Shown piece by piece: positions 1-11,048 of a stretch of 64,000 nt of DNA (the stretch's first letter is position 1; every line of letters begins with the position of its first letter). This stretch comes from Dioscorea cayenensis subsp. rotundata. Its lineage: Eukaryota; Streptophyta; Magnoliopsida; Dioscoreales; Dioscoreaceae. The DNA lies in the NCBI RefSeq assembly GCF_009730915.1, contig NC_052488.1, forward strand, positions 24,155,868 through 24,219,867, in the 5' to 3' direction. The notes under the pieces are model-generated. The model saw only the letters and a program-made list of their open reading frames with translations, ran no database searches and was not told where the DNA came from. The position numbers and the translations under genes are program-made.

Positions 1-411
1 TTTTGTAAGTGAGTCAAAATTAGATTTTTAGATAAAATAAACTAGTATAGAGACTGAAAAATAAGTAAACTGAAAAGGAGAGACTGACTTCAATTTTTAT
101 ATGAATATATTGGTTCTGAAAATGATAATATTTATTTATTAATTTAAAAAAATAGATAAATCAAATTTATTAAATAAGAAAAAACAATATAAAATAACAA
201 AACAAGGAAAAAAAGAAAAACGTAAAGTCCACTAAAAATTGACACTAATACTACAACAAAAGAAACAAACAAAGATAATAAAAAAAAACCTGAAAAGAAT
301 TCATGAGTGAAGGAGAGCCAGCCACATCTCCCAAGACAAAAGAGATATTAAATGAGACGCGAGTTTTTATAAGATTTCTCATTTTCTCCATTTCATAAAA
401 AAATTACTGAA
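1..411. other. AT-rich intergenic DNA
   Basis: Very AT-rich sequence with A-runs. I see no open frame, RNA gene or terminal repeat in it. The LINE fragment begins near its right end. Confidence 0.6.
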
Positions 412-1122
412 GTGCCTCCAGTGTTAGCTAAAAACTGGTTGGTGTTGAAAAACAAGATTCTGACCTTGGAAAATCTAGCGAGAAGGAGGTGTAATAAACT
501 ACCGACTGACACATGTGTCAGGTGTCATGCTGATACTGAGTCGATTGACCACCTATTCATCCACTGCCCTTTTGCACTCCATGCTTGGGAGTACTTTGTG
601 ACAATTCTTAGGCTACCCGGTGTCCCGTCTTCTATTGATGACCTTTGGGGTCGGTGGCGGATGTGTTTACATCATGATAGAAGAACTTTTGGAGATCTTG
701 TTGCGAAAGCTTTAATTTGGAATATTTGGCTTGCTAGGAATAATTGTATTTTTAATGCCAATTACATGCCTTCTCATGGTCTCATTGTGAAAATTGATCG
801 CATTCTTGTATCATGGTACTCTTCTTTCGCAGAGGTGGTCAGAGTGAAGATGGAGGACGACATCAGCAAGGTTAAAAAAAGTCTGGAGTTCCTTGGGCCT
901 CGTGCTCAAGGCTTCGATGAGGCGAGGACCTCTGTGGAGGAGATTATCCCAGATGATGGCCAGGTTCTGAGTGTTTGTGCTCTTGGGGGTTGTTGCCCGT
1001 TTTGTTGTTGTACTGTACCACATCTAGTGGTTGGTATCTTTTGTATTCTCTTTAGCTTTAATTTGAATTGGTTTATCCACTTTTTCAAAAAAAAAAAAGA
1101 ATGCCTAAATATCAAATTTTAG
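376..1122 (+). mobile_element. LINE (non-LTR retrotransposon) 3' fragment with reverse-transcriptase zinc-binding domain
   Basis: An open frame of 236 codons from 412 reads like the zinc-binding tail of plant L1-type reverse transcriptases (zf-RVT): a KNWLVLKNKILTLENLARRR segment, then CVRC (about residues 35-38) and a DHLFIHC motif about ten residues further on, then W-rich segments. In the family this domain follows the reverse transcriptase near the C-terminus of ORF2. No reverse transcriptase lies upstream, so the copy is 5'-truncated, as is usual for target-primed insertion. An A-run at about 1087-1099 fits the poly(A) tail. The last residues of the frame are probably 3' UTR. I could not find a convincing target-site duplication. 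It is a dead fragment, not a host gene. Confidence 0.85.
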
Positions 1123-1721
1123 AAAAGAAAACCCTGCGAACCCAACTGCATGATTTTTTTTAATAAATCAGTGATTTATTTATTTTATTCAAAAAAAACC
1201 CAACTGCATAAATAAATGTAAAATAATTTTAAAAAACACACCACCCCAACCGAGAGTGAATGACTGTAAGTTGACTTATTATATATATAATAAATGATAA
1301 ATAGCTCATAACTTGAATCCCAGCAAGGAATACATTATATTTATTTAAATAATTAAATATTGTGTAAAAATTTAAAAATAAATAAACTATAAAATTCATT
1401 ACAAAACGGAAGAGAAAAACCATAAACATTGCATACGATGTTAACAAAAGTAATTTTGGGAGCTTAGTTTAGTTATGAAATAATTTCATAACTAAAAATA
1501 CCGCTAACATATGCCATGTATTTTTGAAAAATATATTTATTTATGTAATTAATATATTCATATGGCTACCAAATATTCTTTATAGATTAAATGTTTCAAT
1601 ATTTATGTGAGAGGTAAAAAATACTTTTTATAAAATAATTTAATAATTTAAGACAATAATTTATGAGTATTCAAAGAATCAAAACTTTTTTGGGTAAACA
1701 TAAAAGTGAAAATTTTATATA
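1123..1721. other. AT-rich intergenic DNA
   Basis: About 600 bases of AT-rich sequence downstream of the LINE tail. A 72-codon minus-strand frame (1229-1447) is low-complexity hydrophobic and unsupported. I see nothing else. Confidence 0.6.
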
Positions 1722-1729
1722 GATATGGA
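1722..1729. repeat. Left target-site duplication of the hAT-type element
   Basis: GATATGGA, matched by GATATGGG at 2364-2371. Confidence 0.75.
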
Positions 1730-2363
1730 CAAGGTTTTCAGACCCGGACCGGGCATCGACTCAGAGAAGGGTAGGGGTCAAGGGTCGAGGGGTTCAACCG
1801 GGTTAAATCGATGTTGAACCGGGGTCAATAATTTTTATTAAAAATAATATAATTTTTTTAGTTATATATAATTAAAAATTAAATATTGAAGAATAAAAAT
1901 ATAAAAATGATTTTTAAAAAAATTTAAGCCAGTATTTTATATAAATAAATATTGAAGTACACTATATTAAAAATGTGGAATACACCAAAATAACACAATC
2001 ATAAACTAATATAAAATTAATTGAGAAGCATAAAAATATTCACAAGGAAATACACAACTAAGAAATTCATAAAAAAAATTAAAATAAAAATATTCCCTTA
2101 GTCTCTCCCTTCCTTAGTTTTATAATTTTACATTATAACCCCCAAACATTAATATATTATAAAATAAAGTAAGAATTAAAAAAAAAAATTGTGCAAACCA
2201 GGGTTGATGACCGGGCCGGGTCACCAGTCTGATCACCCGGGTTGCCGGTTCAACCCCGGTTTTATCAAAATCCTGTTTTATATATTGAACCGGACCAGTT
2301 TTAAGGCCGGGTCCGGATCAACCCGGTCCGACCACCCGGTCCGGTCTGGGTCTGAAAACACTG
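1730..2363. mobile_element. hAT-type non-autonomous DNA transposon (634 bp)
   Basis: The left end reads CAAGGTTTTCAGACCCGGAC. The reverse complement of the right end reads CAGTGTTTTCAGACCCAGAC. These are terminal inverted repeats with few mismatches. The element is flanked by GATATGGA (1722-1729) and GATATGGG (2364-2371), an 8-bp target-site duplication with one mismatch. Eight-bp duplications and CA(G)TG ends are typical of the hAT superfamily. The subterminal regions are CG-rich with repeated GGTT/AACC tracts (ACCGGG and similar), while the centre is AT-rich and non-coding. It needs a transposase from elsewhere. A related element sits at 54579-55481. Confidence 0.82.
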
Positions 2364-2729
2364 GATATGGGTGTCTCTAGCAATGTATTAGTGATTTATC
2401 TATTTTTTAAAAAAATATAGATATGAGTGCAATTTCAGATTTTTAAGAAATGGAAAATTTTTAGATAAAATTCCTTTTTTTTTAATGAATTTTATAAAAT
2501 TTAACAACATTATTTTTGTAGAATTTTTTTTAAGAAAGAAATAGCTTTTTCCTGCAAAATATTTGATGAAATTTATAAGAAATCATTTTCAATGCTGGCT
2601 AAACTCATAGTTTTTTATTAAATTTAGAAATTATCATCTTTAAAGGAAATAAAACGGAGATAGGAAGAAATTAATGTGCGGATGCAAAGTCTGAATTTTA
2701 ATAAAATAAGCTAAAACTATTTATTTTTA
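2364..2729. other. AT-rich intergenic DNA
   Basis: Begins with the right target-site duplication of the hAT-type element (2364-2371). The rest is AT-rich with no gene visible. The MULE-type terminus starts at 2730. Confidence 0.55.
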
Positions 2730-3043
2730 GGGAAAATTACTGTTCACCCATAGTAATTTTTAAACACCCCGGACATCCTTTCCGTTAGTGTTTAACTTCC
2801 CTATTACCCCCTACCGTTCACTTCAAATGAGTCCATGTTGTGAAATCCCATTTTTGGCCTTGAAAATGTGTGGGAAAGAAAAAGCGCCAAATCATCATGT
2901 TCAACCTTTTTCGAGGGCTTTCTACTTGGTTTCTGATAGAGCGATGTATAGGAGTTGCATTACATCTTGTGTTCTCCTCATTTCTCCTCATTTGAGTTGT
3001 TCGACTTCAGTTCGCGGTTCGCGTGTCTGGTGAGAATCTCTTC

Positions 3044-3330
3044 GTTGCTATCGGGTTTGACCATTCGGTACGGAGTTTATTATGGCGACTCATTTGTGGT
3101 AGTGCGGGTGAAATTTATCATACGAAATATATAAATCGGTTTCTCCAATGGAAAATGAAGTTGATTTCCATCGGATTGGTCAAGTGCACTTCATCTTCAA
3201 AATGAGTCTGTATTCGATTTTTATTGTCGAAAGGCGAGCATGTGCCATTGTCGTCTCCGTTTGAAAATGAGTTCATTTCGTTTAGTAAAGTTCTTCTCGC
3301 TTTATTGTTATCTTTTTGTATATTTTTAAA
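3044..3330 (+). repeat. Internal duplication in the MULE, copy 1
   Basis: The segment 'aaatcggtttctccaatgg' to 'cttcatcttcaaaatg' aligns with 'aaacggtttgcccaatag' to 'ccatcttcaaatg' at 5190-5480. Both are followed by similar 'gtgccattg' and 'gttcttctc/gttctttctc' strings. The later copy follows an ATG at 5132 (MESFCGILDSTG), which resembles the N-terminal region of MULE transposases. The copy at 3044 may be a remnant of a second nested or tandem transposase gene. Confidence 0.5.
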
Positions 3331-3747
3331 ATAATGTTTAACTATTTGCTATTATCCGTTTAAATATATTACTAATATGTTTAATAATTATCATATCCGT
3401 TTAATACTTGTCATCTCCGTTTAACATTATCTTTACATGTATAACTTTTCATATTAACGTTTAAATTCTCAAAGTCTATGCGTAAAAGCGGTGATCTTTT
3501 TCGTTTGATCGAGTGTTGGCGGTGACGATGGCGGGTAGCAAGGTTATGGTATCCCGTGCATAAAAATTAATGACGACATTAATTCTTATGCACGGTAACA
3601 TCATATCGAACACCGTTCGTTGTGTCAAATCGATCAATGTCGGTCCAGCTGCTGCGTTTGATCCCGGATATGAAGAGTCAGCCTGCTTTTGGACTTCACA
3701 CCATAAATAACCAGGAAGAACCCTTCTCATGGACAACCACTCGTCGT

Positions 3748-3752
3748 TGTCC

Positions 3753-3783
<31 letters not shown>

Positions 3784-3818
3784 CCTCCTCCTCCTCTTCC
3801 TCTTCCTCCTCTTCCCAC
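3748..3818 (+). repeat. CAT/CCT/CTT trinucleotide microsatellite
   Basis: A run of about ten CAT units followed by CCT and CTT units. It produces histidine/proline runs in one frame and D/E runs in the other. I treat these as microsatellite, not as a real acidic or His-rich protein. Confidence 0.8.
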
Positions 3819-4380
3819 TGGACAACCACTTTTCACCGAAAGGATGTTTGGTGAACCTCCTTCCTTATCTTGAGAATCAATCGGTAGTAATCACGCAACA
3901 AGTTAAACTATCTTTTTCGCCCAGCAAAAATGCTCGCATAATTGCTCGAATGCAGAGGATTCTCCAGTGTGGATGACGGAAGCAATTAAGCGAGCTTTTC
4001 GACTTGGGTAAGAAAAGAAAGTTTTTCACGTGTATGCGTGATTGCGGAGGATTCTCTAGAGGAGGAGGTCGAGAAACATCCTTTAAGACAGGGGTTGATA
4101 TTTATCACTGAGACTTTTTGTTAGCGTTTAAGAATATTACGCCGACTAGCAGAACTATGTCGCTCGTGTTTAACTCACCAAGATATCTTCAGCTTAAGTC
4201 CCGACCATGACACATTGATTAATAGTCGCTTTTTATGAATGTGTTTGTTTAACCTTTTTAGTGTTGTAAAGTTGTGCGAGTTCAAGTTGATCGCATGTTA
4301 TGCAAATCACGCGTGAGCATTCGAATGTACGGACACTTGTTTTCAGGTATACGAGGGTCGAGTCATGAGTGTCCAAAGTC

Positions 4381-4437
4381 CTGTAAATGTTGTAAATGTT
4401 GTAAATGTTTTGTAAATGTTTTGTAAATGTTGTAAAG
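4381..4437 (+). repeat. Short tandem repeat, TGTAAATGT(T) unit
   Basis: Five near-identical units of 'tgtaaatgtt', some with an extra T, in direct tandem within the MULE region. Confidence 0.8.
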
Positions 4438-4973
4438 CGAATGTTTTATTTGAATGTGAACTTCTGAAATTTAAACAGAGACCTAGTAAAAACAATGTGA
4501 GAAACAAAAGAACGTCATTGTAAACAATAGAAAAAGTTAAACAATACGCAAGTTACTCTTTAAAACAATGACAACGGTGTTTAAGAAAATACGTAAAGAT
4601 GTTTTAAACAATGACGCGAGGGAGGTACCCATCTTCAACGCTACATGTCGCTGAAAGCATTCAATTTAAAGCATAACATATATTTTTAAATAGTTAAGTC
4701 ACTATATTTAAACGTTTTACGTATTATTTACATGATATAAACTTTATCTAAACCGGTAATCGTTATGTTAAACACTATGCGTATCTCGCTTTAAACATAA
4801 AAACTCGACGGGTTAAACAGACACTCATGTCGAGCGACTGACATCGTCTTCATCGCGACAGTGGCATATATTTTTCCTTTTTCGCCTTTCCTGATGGAGG
4901 GAAAATACCGCCCAACTCACATCACGCCTAGTCTAACCTCTATGTACTTTTTGTCTTCATCGCTGATAGATTG

Positions 4974-4992
4974 ATATATATATATATATATG
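4974..4992. repeat. (AT)n microsatellite
   Basis: About nine AT units just upstream of the region carrying the possible MULE N-terminal ATG at 5132. It could double as a TATA region, but this is inference only. Confidence 0.6.
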
Positions 4993-5131
4993 CACTTTTT
5001 GTTTGCTCTATACGACCGCCTGTTTGTTGCTTTTACATCTTCATCATCTTCTTCTTCTTCTTCTTCTCTGCTTATTTTTGTGTTCTTCATTTCATTTGGT
5101 TTGTACTGATTTCGGTTTTCGGCCGATATAT

Positions 5132-5480
5132 TATGGAGAGTTTTTGTGGTATTCTAGATTCAACGGGGAGGAAGAGTAGCAATGCTCACGGCCGCACTTG
5201 GGAGTCGGTGCTACTGAGATATGCGAGCGATGGGGTCTCAAGTTTCTCTCGGTGGTTAAGTCTCATCACACCGACGGATATAAAACGGTTTGCCCAATAG
5301 AAAAACGATGTCGATTTCCACTGATGCGCCACGCACTCCATCTTCAAATGTCCGTCAGTTGATCTTGTCGACGAGATGTAAAAATGTGCCATTGACGATC
5401 TCTAATGAAACGAAGTTTTACTCGTCAGAAGTTCTTTCTCTTTTAATTGCTCCACATGGTCTAGGGCCATTAGTGCTTAA
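5132..5480 (+). pseudogene. Probable N-terminal exon of MULE transposase (degenerate)
   Basis: The ATG at 5132 starts MESFCGILDSTGRK, a beginning often seen in plant MuDR-type transposases (MES...GIL). The frame soon shifts. In another frame, KTVCPIEKRCRFPLM and LHLQMSV continue the same protein. It contains the second copy of the internal duplication (5190-5480). A CTT-rich leader (5040-5080) precedes the ATG. It is broken by at least one frameshift and probably inactive. Confidence 0.4.
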
Positions 5481-6203
5481 ATACGTCCGCCAATCGTTAC
5501 ACATATCAGACTAGTCGCTTACGTGTTATTAGTTAATCGCTTAAGTATTTAATTTAACGCTTAAATATTGTCATTATCACTTAAACATTATATTCTCCGC
5601 TAACATATTGATCTTTTCATTCGATCGGCGGTCAAGGTGAATTCATGATTCTACGAGTGCTCCAACATCCCCTAGCGCGACCTCGACAAGACGGATGCTC
5701 TTCCCTCGCCGATCATTCAAGCGTCAGCCGCTAGATATTGACAACGCTGACTTTGGTTTTAATCATTTCGTGGATGTATTTCAAAATCAGCAATCAAAAA
5801 GCGAATTTTGATTTCAAACTATAAAGAACGAAAAACATCGGGCGACTCAGTGGAATGCGACTGGACGGTCACATCATCGGGCGCCTTCTACGCATCAAAA
5901 AGAGTATAATCAAAAATACTTTCGTAATCAAGACAATCAACCTCACACACACTTGCGGTGGTGGTATAGGTTCAAGCGCCGCATCCGAAAACCGCGCCCA
6001 AAACGGGTTAGCGCACGAGTGATCTCGTAGTCTCACGACCGCCCCTCGTACAAGGCCATCGACATCGTGGGCGACACAGCGTTACGGAACATGGTGTCCA
6101 TATACTACAAGGCAGCTTTTGGCTGAAAACAGAGTACGCCTCGTGGTCCTCGACGGCAGTGACATCTCCCGCCTACGATCGCTTGCTTTTGGTATGTGGA
6201 TAA

Positions 6204-6720
6204 GTGCGTCGAGACAAATCCTTAAAGTATGCTGATCGCGTGGAAAGAGACGGGTGCATCATTTTAAACGCATTCTTTTCAAGGTCGGTCATGCGGGATT
6301 CAAGAGGCTCGGTAGTCACTTGTTTCTCAACGGTACACACCTCCCGGAAAAATATCGGGCACACTCACCTGGGTGCACAAAGGGAAAGATGGAAACAATG
6401 GTTTTTCCACGTCAGCCTTCGCGGTATAGCGACAACCCAGACCGATGCCAATCGGACTTGGTTCATATCTAAGTTAGGCGACGCCTTATACGAGGACGGA
6501 GATTATCAGCGAGATACCTACCTTCAGTGGCTCGGACAGTGTCCAAGGGCCTCAGTAGAGCTTAAATGCGAGAGTCTTCCCTTCGCCGCCACACTGCATA
6601 CTGCCTTCACATTTGGAGGCCAATTTTATGAAAGCCAACATCGACTGGGAAGTCATCGAGTGAGGAGGCCGTCTCATATGCTTCCGCGATGCGTGGGTAT
6701 CCACGGCTAAAGATTTCACG
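6204..6720 (+). pseudogene. MuDR/MULE transposase catalytic core (frameshifted)
   Basis: Reading across frames recovers the MULE domain in order: GFKRLGSHLFL, then NGTHLPEKYR (6329-6358), then a NGFF-type strand (near 6390), then DANRTWFISKLGDAL (about 6440-6480), then LNARVFP (6562-6582) and HLEANFMKAN (6609-6638). In the family these are the DGTH/YRG motif with the first catalytic Asp, the WF.. helix, and the VFP..H...N block near the zinc-like C2H region. Here the first Asp is Asn. An in-frame stop and several frame changes break the gene. The family cuts and pastes DNA via a DDE RNase H-like fold. This copy cannot encode an active enzyme as read, although some breaks may be sequencing errors. 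Confidence 0.75.
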
Positions 6721-6922
6721 ATACCGTGAAATGAACCGCAGCACACATCACCCAAGCTCATCACTGCTGATTAATAAATCGGATATGGCACATCGGGTCG
6801 ACCATCCGGCTCGGAGGTGATCGCTAGTGAGATGTGTCAAACGTCAGCTGAGTCGCTCAATGCTTTGGATCAAGGAAGCACTGCTCATTTACGCGTGACT
6901 TTAAAATGGTCGACTCCATAAG

Positions 6923-7109
6923 GTTTGCGTAATGTTGGTTTTCACACTTAACACGTAGTGTCACCCTTTAAACATTCTCAATCTTTGTTTAATTACACTT
7001 ATCTGACTTTAAATATTAATCCTTACGCTTAAATATTTACAATAATGTTCAAACATGTTTACGTAATTATTTAACCATCACCGCCTTTTGTTTTAACCTT
7101 ATTCGTCAG
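6923..7109 (+). other. Probable intron of the MULE transposase filled with GTTTAA-type motifs
   Basis: The segment starts AAG|GTTTGCG and ends TTCGTCAG|TTCAAG, consistent with GT-AG splicing between the catalytic core and the SWIM exon. Its interior is AT-rich and carries repeated TTTAAAC, GTTTAA and CTTAAA strings roughly every 20-25 bases. Splicing is inferred, not shown. Confidence 0.45.
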
Positions 7110-7370
7110 TTCAAGTCGATGCGCATGTTATGTAACCCAAGGAGCAAGCTTAACAAACGGGAGACCCACTTACGCCCGCACATACATTCTGGTAGAGATC
7201 ATTGTCGAGGACAAACCTAAATCTTCGCGGTTGGTCGCTGTGTCGACGATCGCTATCGGCGATCGACATCAAGACAAAGAACTCAGAGATCTCGCCATCG
7301 TAACTTGTTCATGTCAAGGTCGGCAAGTTTATGGTATCCCTTGCAAACACGCTATGCAGTTAAACGAATA
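7110..7370 (+). pseudogene. MULE transposase SWIM zinc-finger exon (frameshifted)
   Basis: FKSMRMLCNPRSKLNKRE opens the exon. After one or more frame changes VEIIVEDKP is readable, then TCSCQGRQVYGIPCKHAMQ at about 7303-7359. This is the SWIM signature CxC...CxH, with Cys codons at 7306, 7312 and 7342 and His at 7348. In MULE transposases the SWIM finger follows the catalytic core and helps bind DNA. A stop follows soon after. The first 35 bases resemble 4268-4310 upstream. Confidence 0.75.
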
Positions 7371-7694
7371 ATGCAGCATGATCACCAACGACATCGATTA
7401 TATTAGCGGTACTTCACCGCCGGCATTACAAACCCATGCGATAAGGAAGCTATATTCCCATACCCGACGCTACGATGCAGCCTTCGACTGTAAAATCGCG
7501 AGCTTCGCTTATGCAATCACTGCGATTTCGAGAAGGCGAAAACTGCGCTGCCCAGACGAAAAGAGGATCGAGTCACACGCTTGATGTCCGCGCGAGTTAC
7601 ATCTGCATCCTCTCGCCACGGATCCTGGGTCACAATCGACCAGCCATCGGTAAATAAGCCGACGATGACTTTAGTGGAAACATCAGTGTATTGA

Positions 7695-8990
7695 TGGGTA
7701 ACTTTCCATATTTAAACTCTTACTCTTTTAACCCGAATCTCGAATGTGCTTTAAACGTAGACATTGTTATTTTAAACGGATACATCAGAAGTTGAAATAT
7801 TTCAATTTGATGTTTAAACGATATATAGTATATTTAAACAATGAAAGTGAAATGTACACAATTAGAACGTGAATTAAACAATGAAACGAAACCCGAATGG
7901 AATTTAACCTGCTTTACAATTCAAAAAAACAAAATTTACATTTACATATACAAGTCATGTTCTTCGAAAACAAAAACAATGAATTGAATTTGTCCAGGTT
8001 TACACTCGAAACAAAATTGATATTGAGATATACAGACATGTTCTTCAAAAAACAAAAATTTAACCTCTTGTGACGACTCCCCTTGTCATGGACACCCCTA
8101 CCGCCCTCCTTAGCATGCGGTAACATACCTTAACTGAGGTAAGGAACGTCTGCCTCATGTAGCCGAACTTCTCACCCCAAAGTAATTGCTCAATAAACCG
8201 CGATGACGACGGCACAATCGACGCTTCCTTATTTTTGGTACGGGTTTCCAAGTCACGCACGAGCTGGTACTTTTGTTGCCGCCGACCGCAACTCCATATC
8301 GACACAACTGTCGAATAGATCTCCACTGCCGAGATATGCAAGTCGAGATTAGAATACCGATTAAATACCAAAACATATATTAATCGGACATAATTAAAGA
8401 ACTTTACCATGTCCAACGCTGTCCTTTTATCGTACTCGACATGAAGAATACCGTATATTTTTGTTTATCATTGTCCGTGACGCACGACATGGAGCAGTGG
8501 CCATTCATGATTATCGGAGGATCATAATTAACTTTCACGCAAGTGCGCATAAAGCATCCCCGCGACCATAGCTATAATTGTTTCATGCGTCATCCGCTTT
8601 GACATAAAACAACGCAAGCGGTCTCGGGTGATGGAGGCGCGTCTTGTAAGGATATGGCTCTTCGCCGACTTTTCAGTACTATACATACGAAAGCCGCCCA
8701 TCACATCATCTAGCCATCTCCTTCCCCTCAAACAACAAGTATTTGTCGCGTGGTGGTGCTCATGCGCATTCCTCCACACGACGACATGATCGAGTGTTAA
8801 AACGATAATGATATAATAAGACCATATTGTAAATATTTAAATGATATTATCAATCGTTACATGATATTATATATAATTAAACGTTAAGACAAAAGTAAAT
8901 GATAACATAAAAAGGCATTAAATACTATTAGAAAATCGTTAAACACTATAACAAAAACCCTTTAAAACAATATCATAAAACTTTTAACCA
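7695..8990 (-). other. MULE internal region with TTAAAC clusters and unrecognised minus-strand frames
   Basis: Clusters of TTTAAAC/TTAAACAATG-type motifs at 7695-7900 and 8790-8990 run opposite to the clusters at 3300-3465 and 6945-7100. Minus-strand frames between them (8060-8416, 118 codons; 8528-8779, 83 codons) look protein-like, for example DLHISAVEIYSTVVSIW, but I recognise no family. They could be exons of a second, antisense MULE gene. Low confidence. Confidence 0.3.
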
Positions 8991-10360
8991 CTTATGGCCC
9001 ATAGAGGCTTGAGGAAGATCCTCATCAACCTCGCCTCATTTGTTAAGACGCGCGACAGCCAACCCACTTTCTTCCTTCTTCGGATTGTGTGCTCCTCGAG
9101 CGTCCCGGGTCCCATTTTCGATCGCCTCGATCATCTCTCCTCGCTGGGTTCTCCGTCGGGTCTTCAGCGATCATCTTCCTTCGACGCTGGATCGGCGCGG
9201 CGTACAGCATCAACCCTGCGTATACATCCTTACAGGCTGGTCGTTCTTGTCGTGGATCGTGTCCGGCTTCACGCGGGGACGACTTACGACAGCGATCAAC
9301 CGCAGCACACATCCTTACATGGTCTCCTTGGCTTGTGGGTGGGACCGTGGTCCCCGCTTGACGGCGGGCATCGGTCGGGCCACCGCTTACGTTTGCCACT
9401 AAGTAATAACAAGAGATTTCAACGATCTTCTCAACCGCGGGTCTCTGACACATTGACCACTGGAGACACACCCTTGACTGTTCTTGCACTCGTGGATTGT
9501 GTCCATCTGATGCCGCATCTTGCAGCCTGGCTCCACCGGTCCATCGATTCATCAAGTTAAGAGAGTTAACGATCTTTCCTCAAACTCATGCCAAGAATCT
9601 GCCACATCATCTCACGGTATGTCCTCCACCGTCACGGGCCATGTCATCACCCGATGCATGACTCAAGAATCACGATCGTCACGTGGTGTCGCTATCAAGC
9701 TTTATCGTCACCCGCGTGGCAGACAGAGGCAGATTACCTCTCCTCTTTTCGCAAGTCTCTTCAAATGTGGCCGCCTTTGAAACGACCTTCCCGGCGATGT
9801 CGCTCGCCCGCGTACTTCGACACGCTCCTGTTCGTCCTGGTGCTTCTGGGCTCTTGGAGGGATGGCGACCCGGCGTGAACGCCCTTCCAGCCATCACAAC
9901 ACGAGCTTGACATGCCGAGGGAAACTCGGTACTATCAATATTCCGTACGCTCGCTATTAAGAGTCATGCGACATCTCTTTGCCCCAACGCCGCGCGCGTG
10001 TCGCTACTCGGTCGGAGGGCCCGCCATGGCCTGGGCCGCCACAATCGGGGACCGGCCATGCTGCCGTGGTAGTGTGTTGCGCAATCACGGTAGAGAGGGC
10101 TTCGTGCTGGGCCGAGGAACGCGCAAGCGCCGTGGCGGGCCGGGAAGTAGAGAATCGGCCCAGCGCGCATGTATAGAGGGCCGGGCTCTCATCCCGGCTT
10201 TTCGAGTAAGCGGTGTGTTCCGTGAGCACATAGCATCCATCTGCCGGTCACGTCTTGGTCAAGCGCCCACAAATATTTCTTCTTCAAAGATTCGGCTGCG
10301 AATCACCATTGTGAAACATACACATACGAAACCAAACACACCAAAGACTCATTTCATTTT
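8991..10360. other. CG-rich MULE internal region with overlapping frames on both strands, no recognised product
   Basis: High CG content removes stop codons by chance, so several frames stay open on both strands (for example 9043-9555 minus and 8994-9560 plus). None shows a domain I recognise. I call no gene here. Confidence 0.4.
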
Positions 10361-11048
10361 AAACTATACTATATTTAAACAGTAGTGTTTATATATTTAA
10401 ACGTTATAGAATATAATTAAACGGAGAACAAATATTTAAACCAAGTATGGCTGTCACGACGCTTAAATCGCAGAATACCAGGTTAACTACGCGAAAATGT
10501 TTAAAAATGATTAAAGACTTACAGCAACATCGGGTCCATGATTTATTACCTCTTTTCCATCGAGCGGTCTGACAAGTCGGGGTTTCTTACCATCGCTTGC
10601 TTTCGTAGTACTTTCAATCGTAGCACAAACATCCTTTGTGGACTCGCGACGGACTTTCTTCCCCGCTCGGCCACCAGTAAAATCTGTATCGCTGCTAATC
10701 GAGCAACCCTTTAACGTACGTGTTGGTCTTCTCCCCGACGCATCTATTCTGCAATCGAGAGCTACAGCCAGTGGAATATCCTCCATAAGCCACTCAGTGC
10801 GTCGCGCGCGCTCTTGCGCGTCATTTCCAGACGGCCGGTAGATCACTTCGACATACAATCAACGATCCGGGCCTGGAACCGAGCACGACGATTGGGAAGA
10901 GGACTGATACCTACATGAGGTACACCATCGAGTTTCGACAAAATTATCTTCTCCTCCGCTTTGTCGAACAAGTCGCACTGCAGTGTTTTGATGGAGTCTC
11001 CTCGTCTCTCGTAGGTTTTGATAGATACCTCGACCGACCGGTTTTCGG
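10360..11048 (-). other. TTAAAC-motif cluster and partial unrecognised minus-strand frame reaching the gap
   Basis: The cluster at 10360-10510 again has TTTAAAC every 20-25 bases. A minus-strand frame (10511-10858) starting MYVEVIYRPSGND and the stretch next to the gap (LFDKAEEKIILSKLDGVPHV) look coding but unfamiliar. If they belong together they are one protein broken by frameshifts and truncated by the gap. Confidence 0.3.

Larger units (their letters stand above)
2730..11048 (+). mobile_element. Degraded MuDR/MULE DNA transposon, right end lost in the assembly gap
   Basis: The left end GGGAAAATTACTGTTCACCC resembles long MULE terminal repeats and aligns with the terminus at 41580. Base composition shifts here to markedly CG-rich compared with the flanks. 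Inside are a plus-strand transposase core (6204-6720), a SWIM zinc finger (7306-7350), internal duplications (3044-3330 with 5190-5480; 4268-4310 with 7108-7142), and several clusters of GTTTAA/TTAAAC motifs. No intact reading frame remains. The matching right terminus is not visible and may lie in the N gap. At over 8 kb this may be more than one nested MULE. Confidence 0.6.

Noticed and set aside
3476..3873. Proteins with D/E or H/P runs
   Set aside because: Produced by the CAT/CCT/CTT microsatellite at 3748-3818; no domain on either side.
8994..9897. Many overlapping frames of 70-190 codons on both strands
   Set aside because: High CG content lowers stop frequency; none has a recognisable domain.
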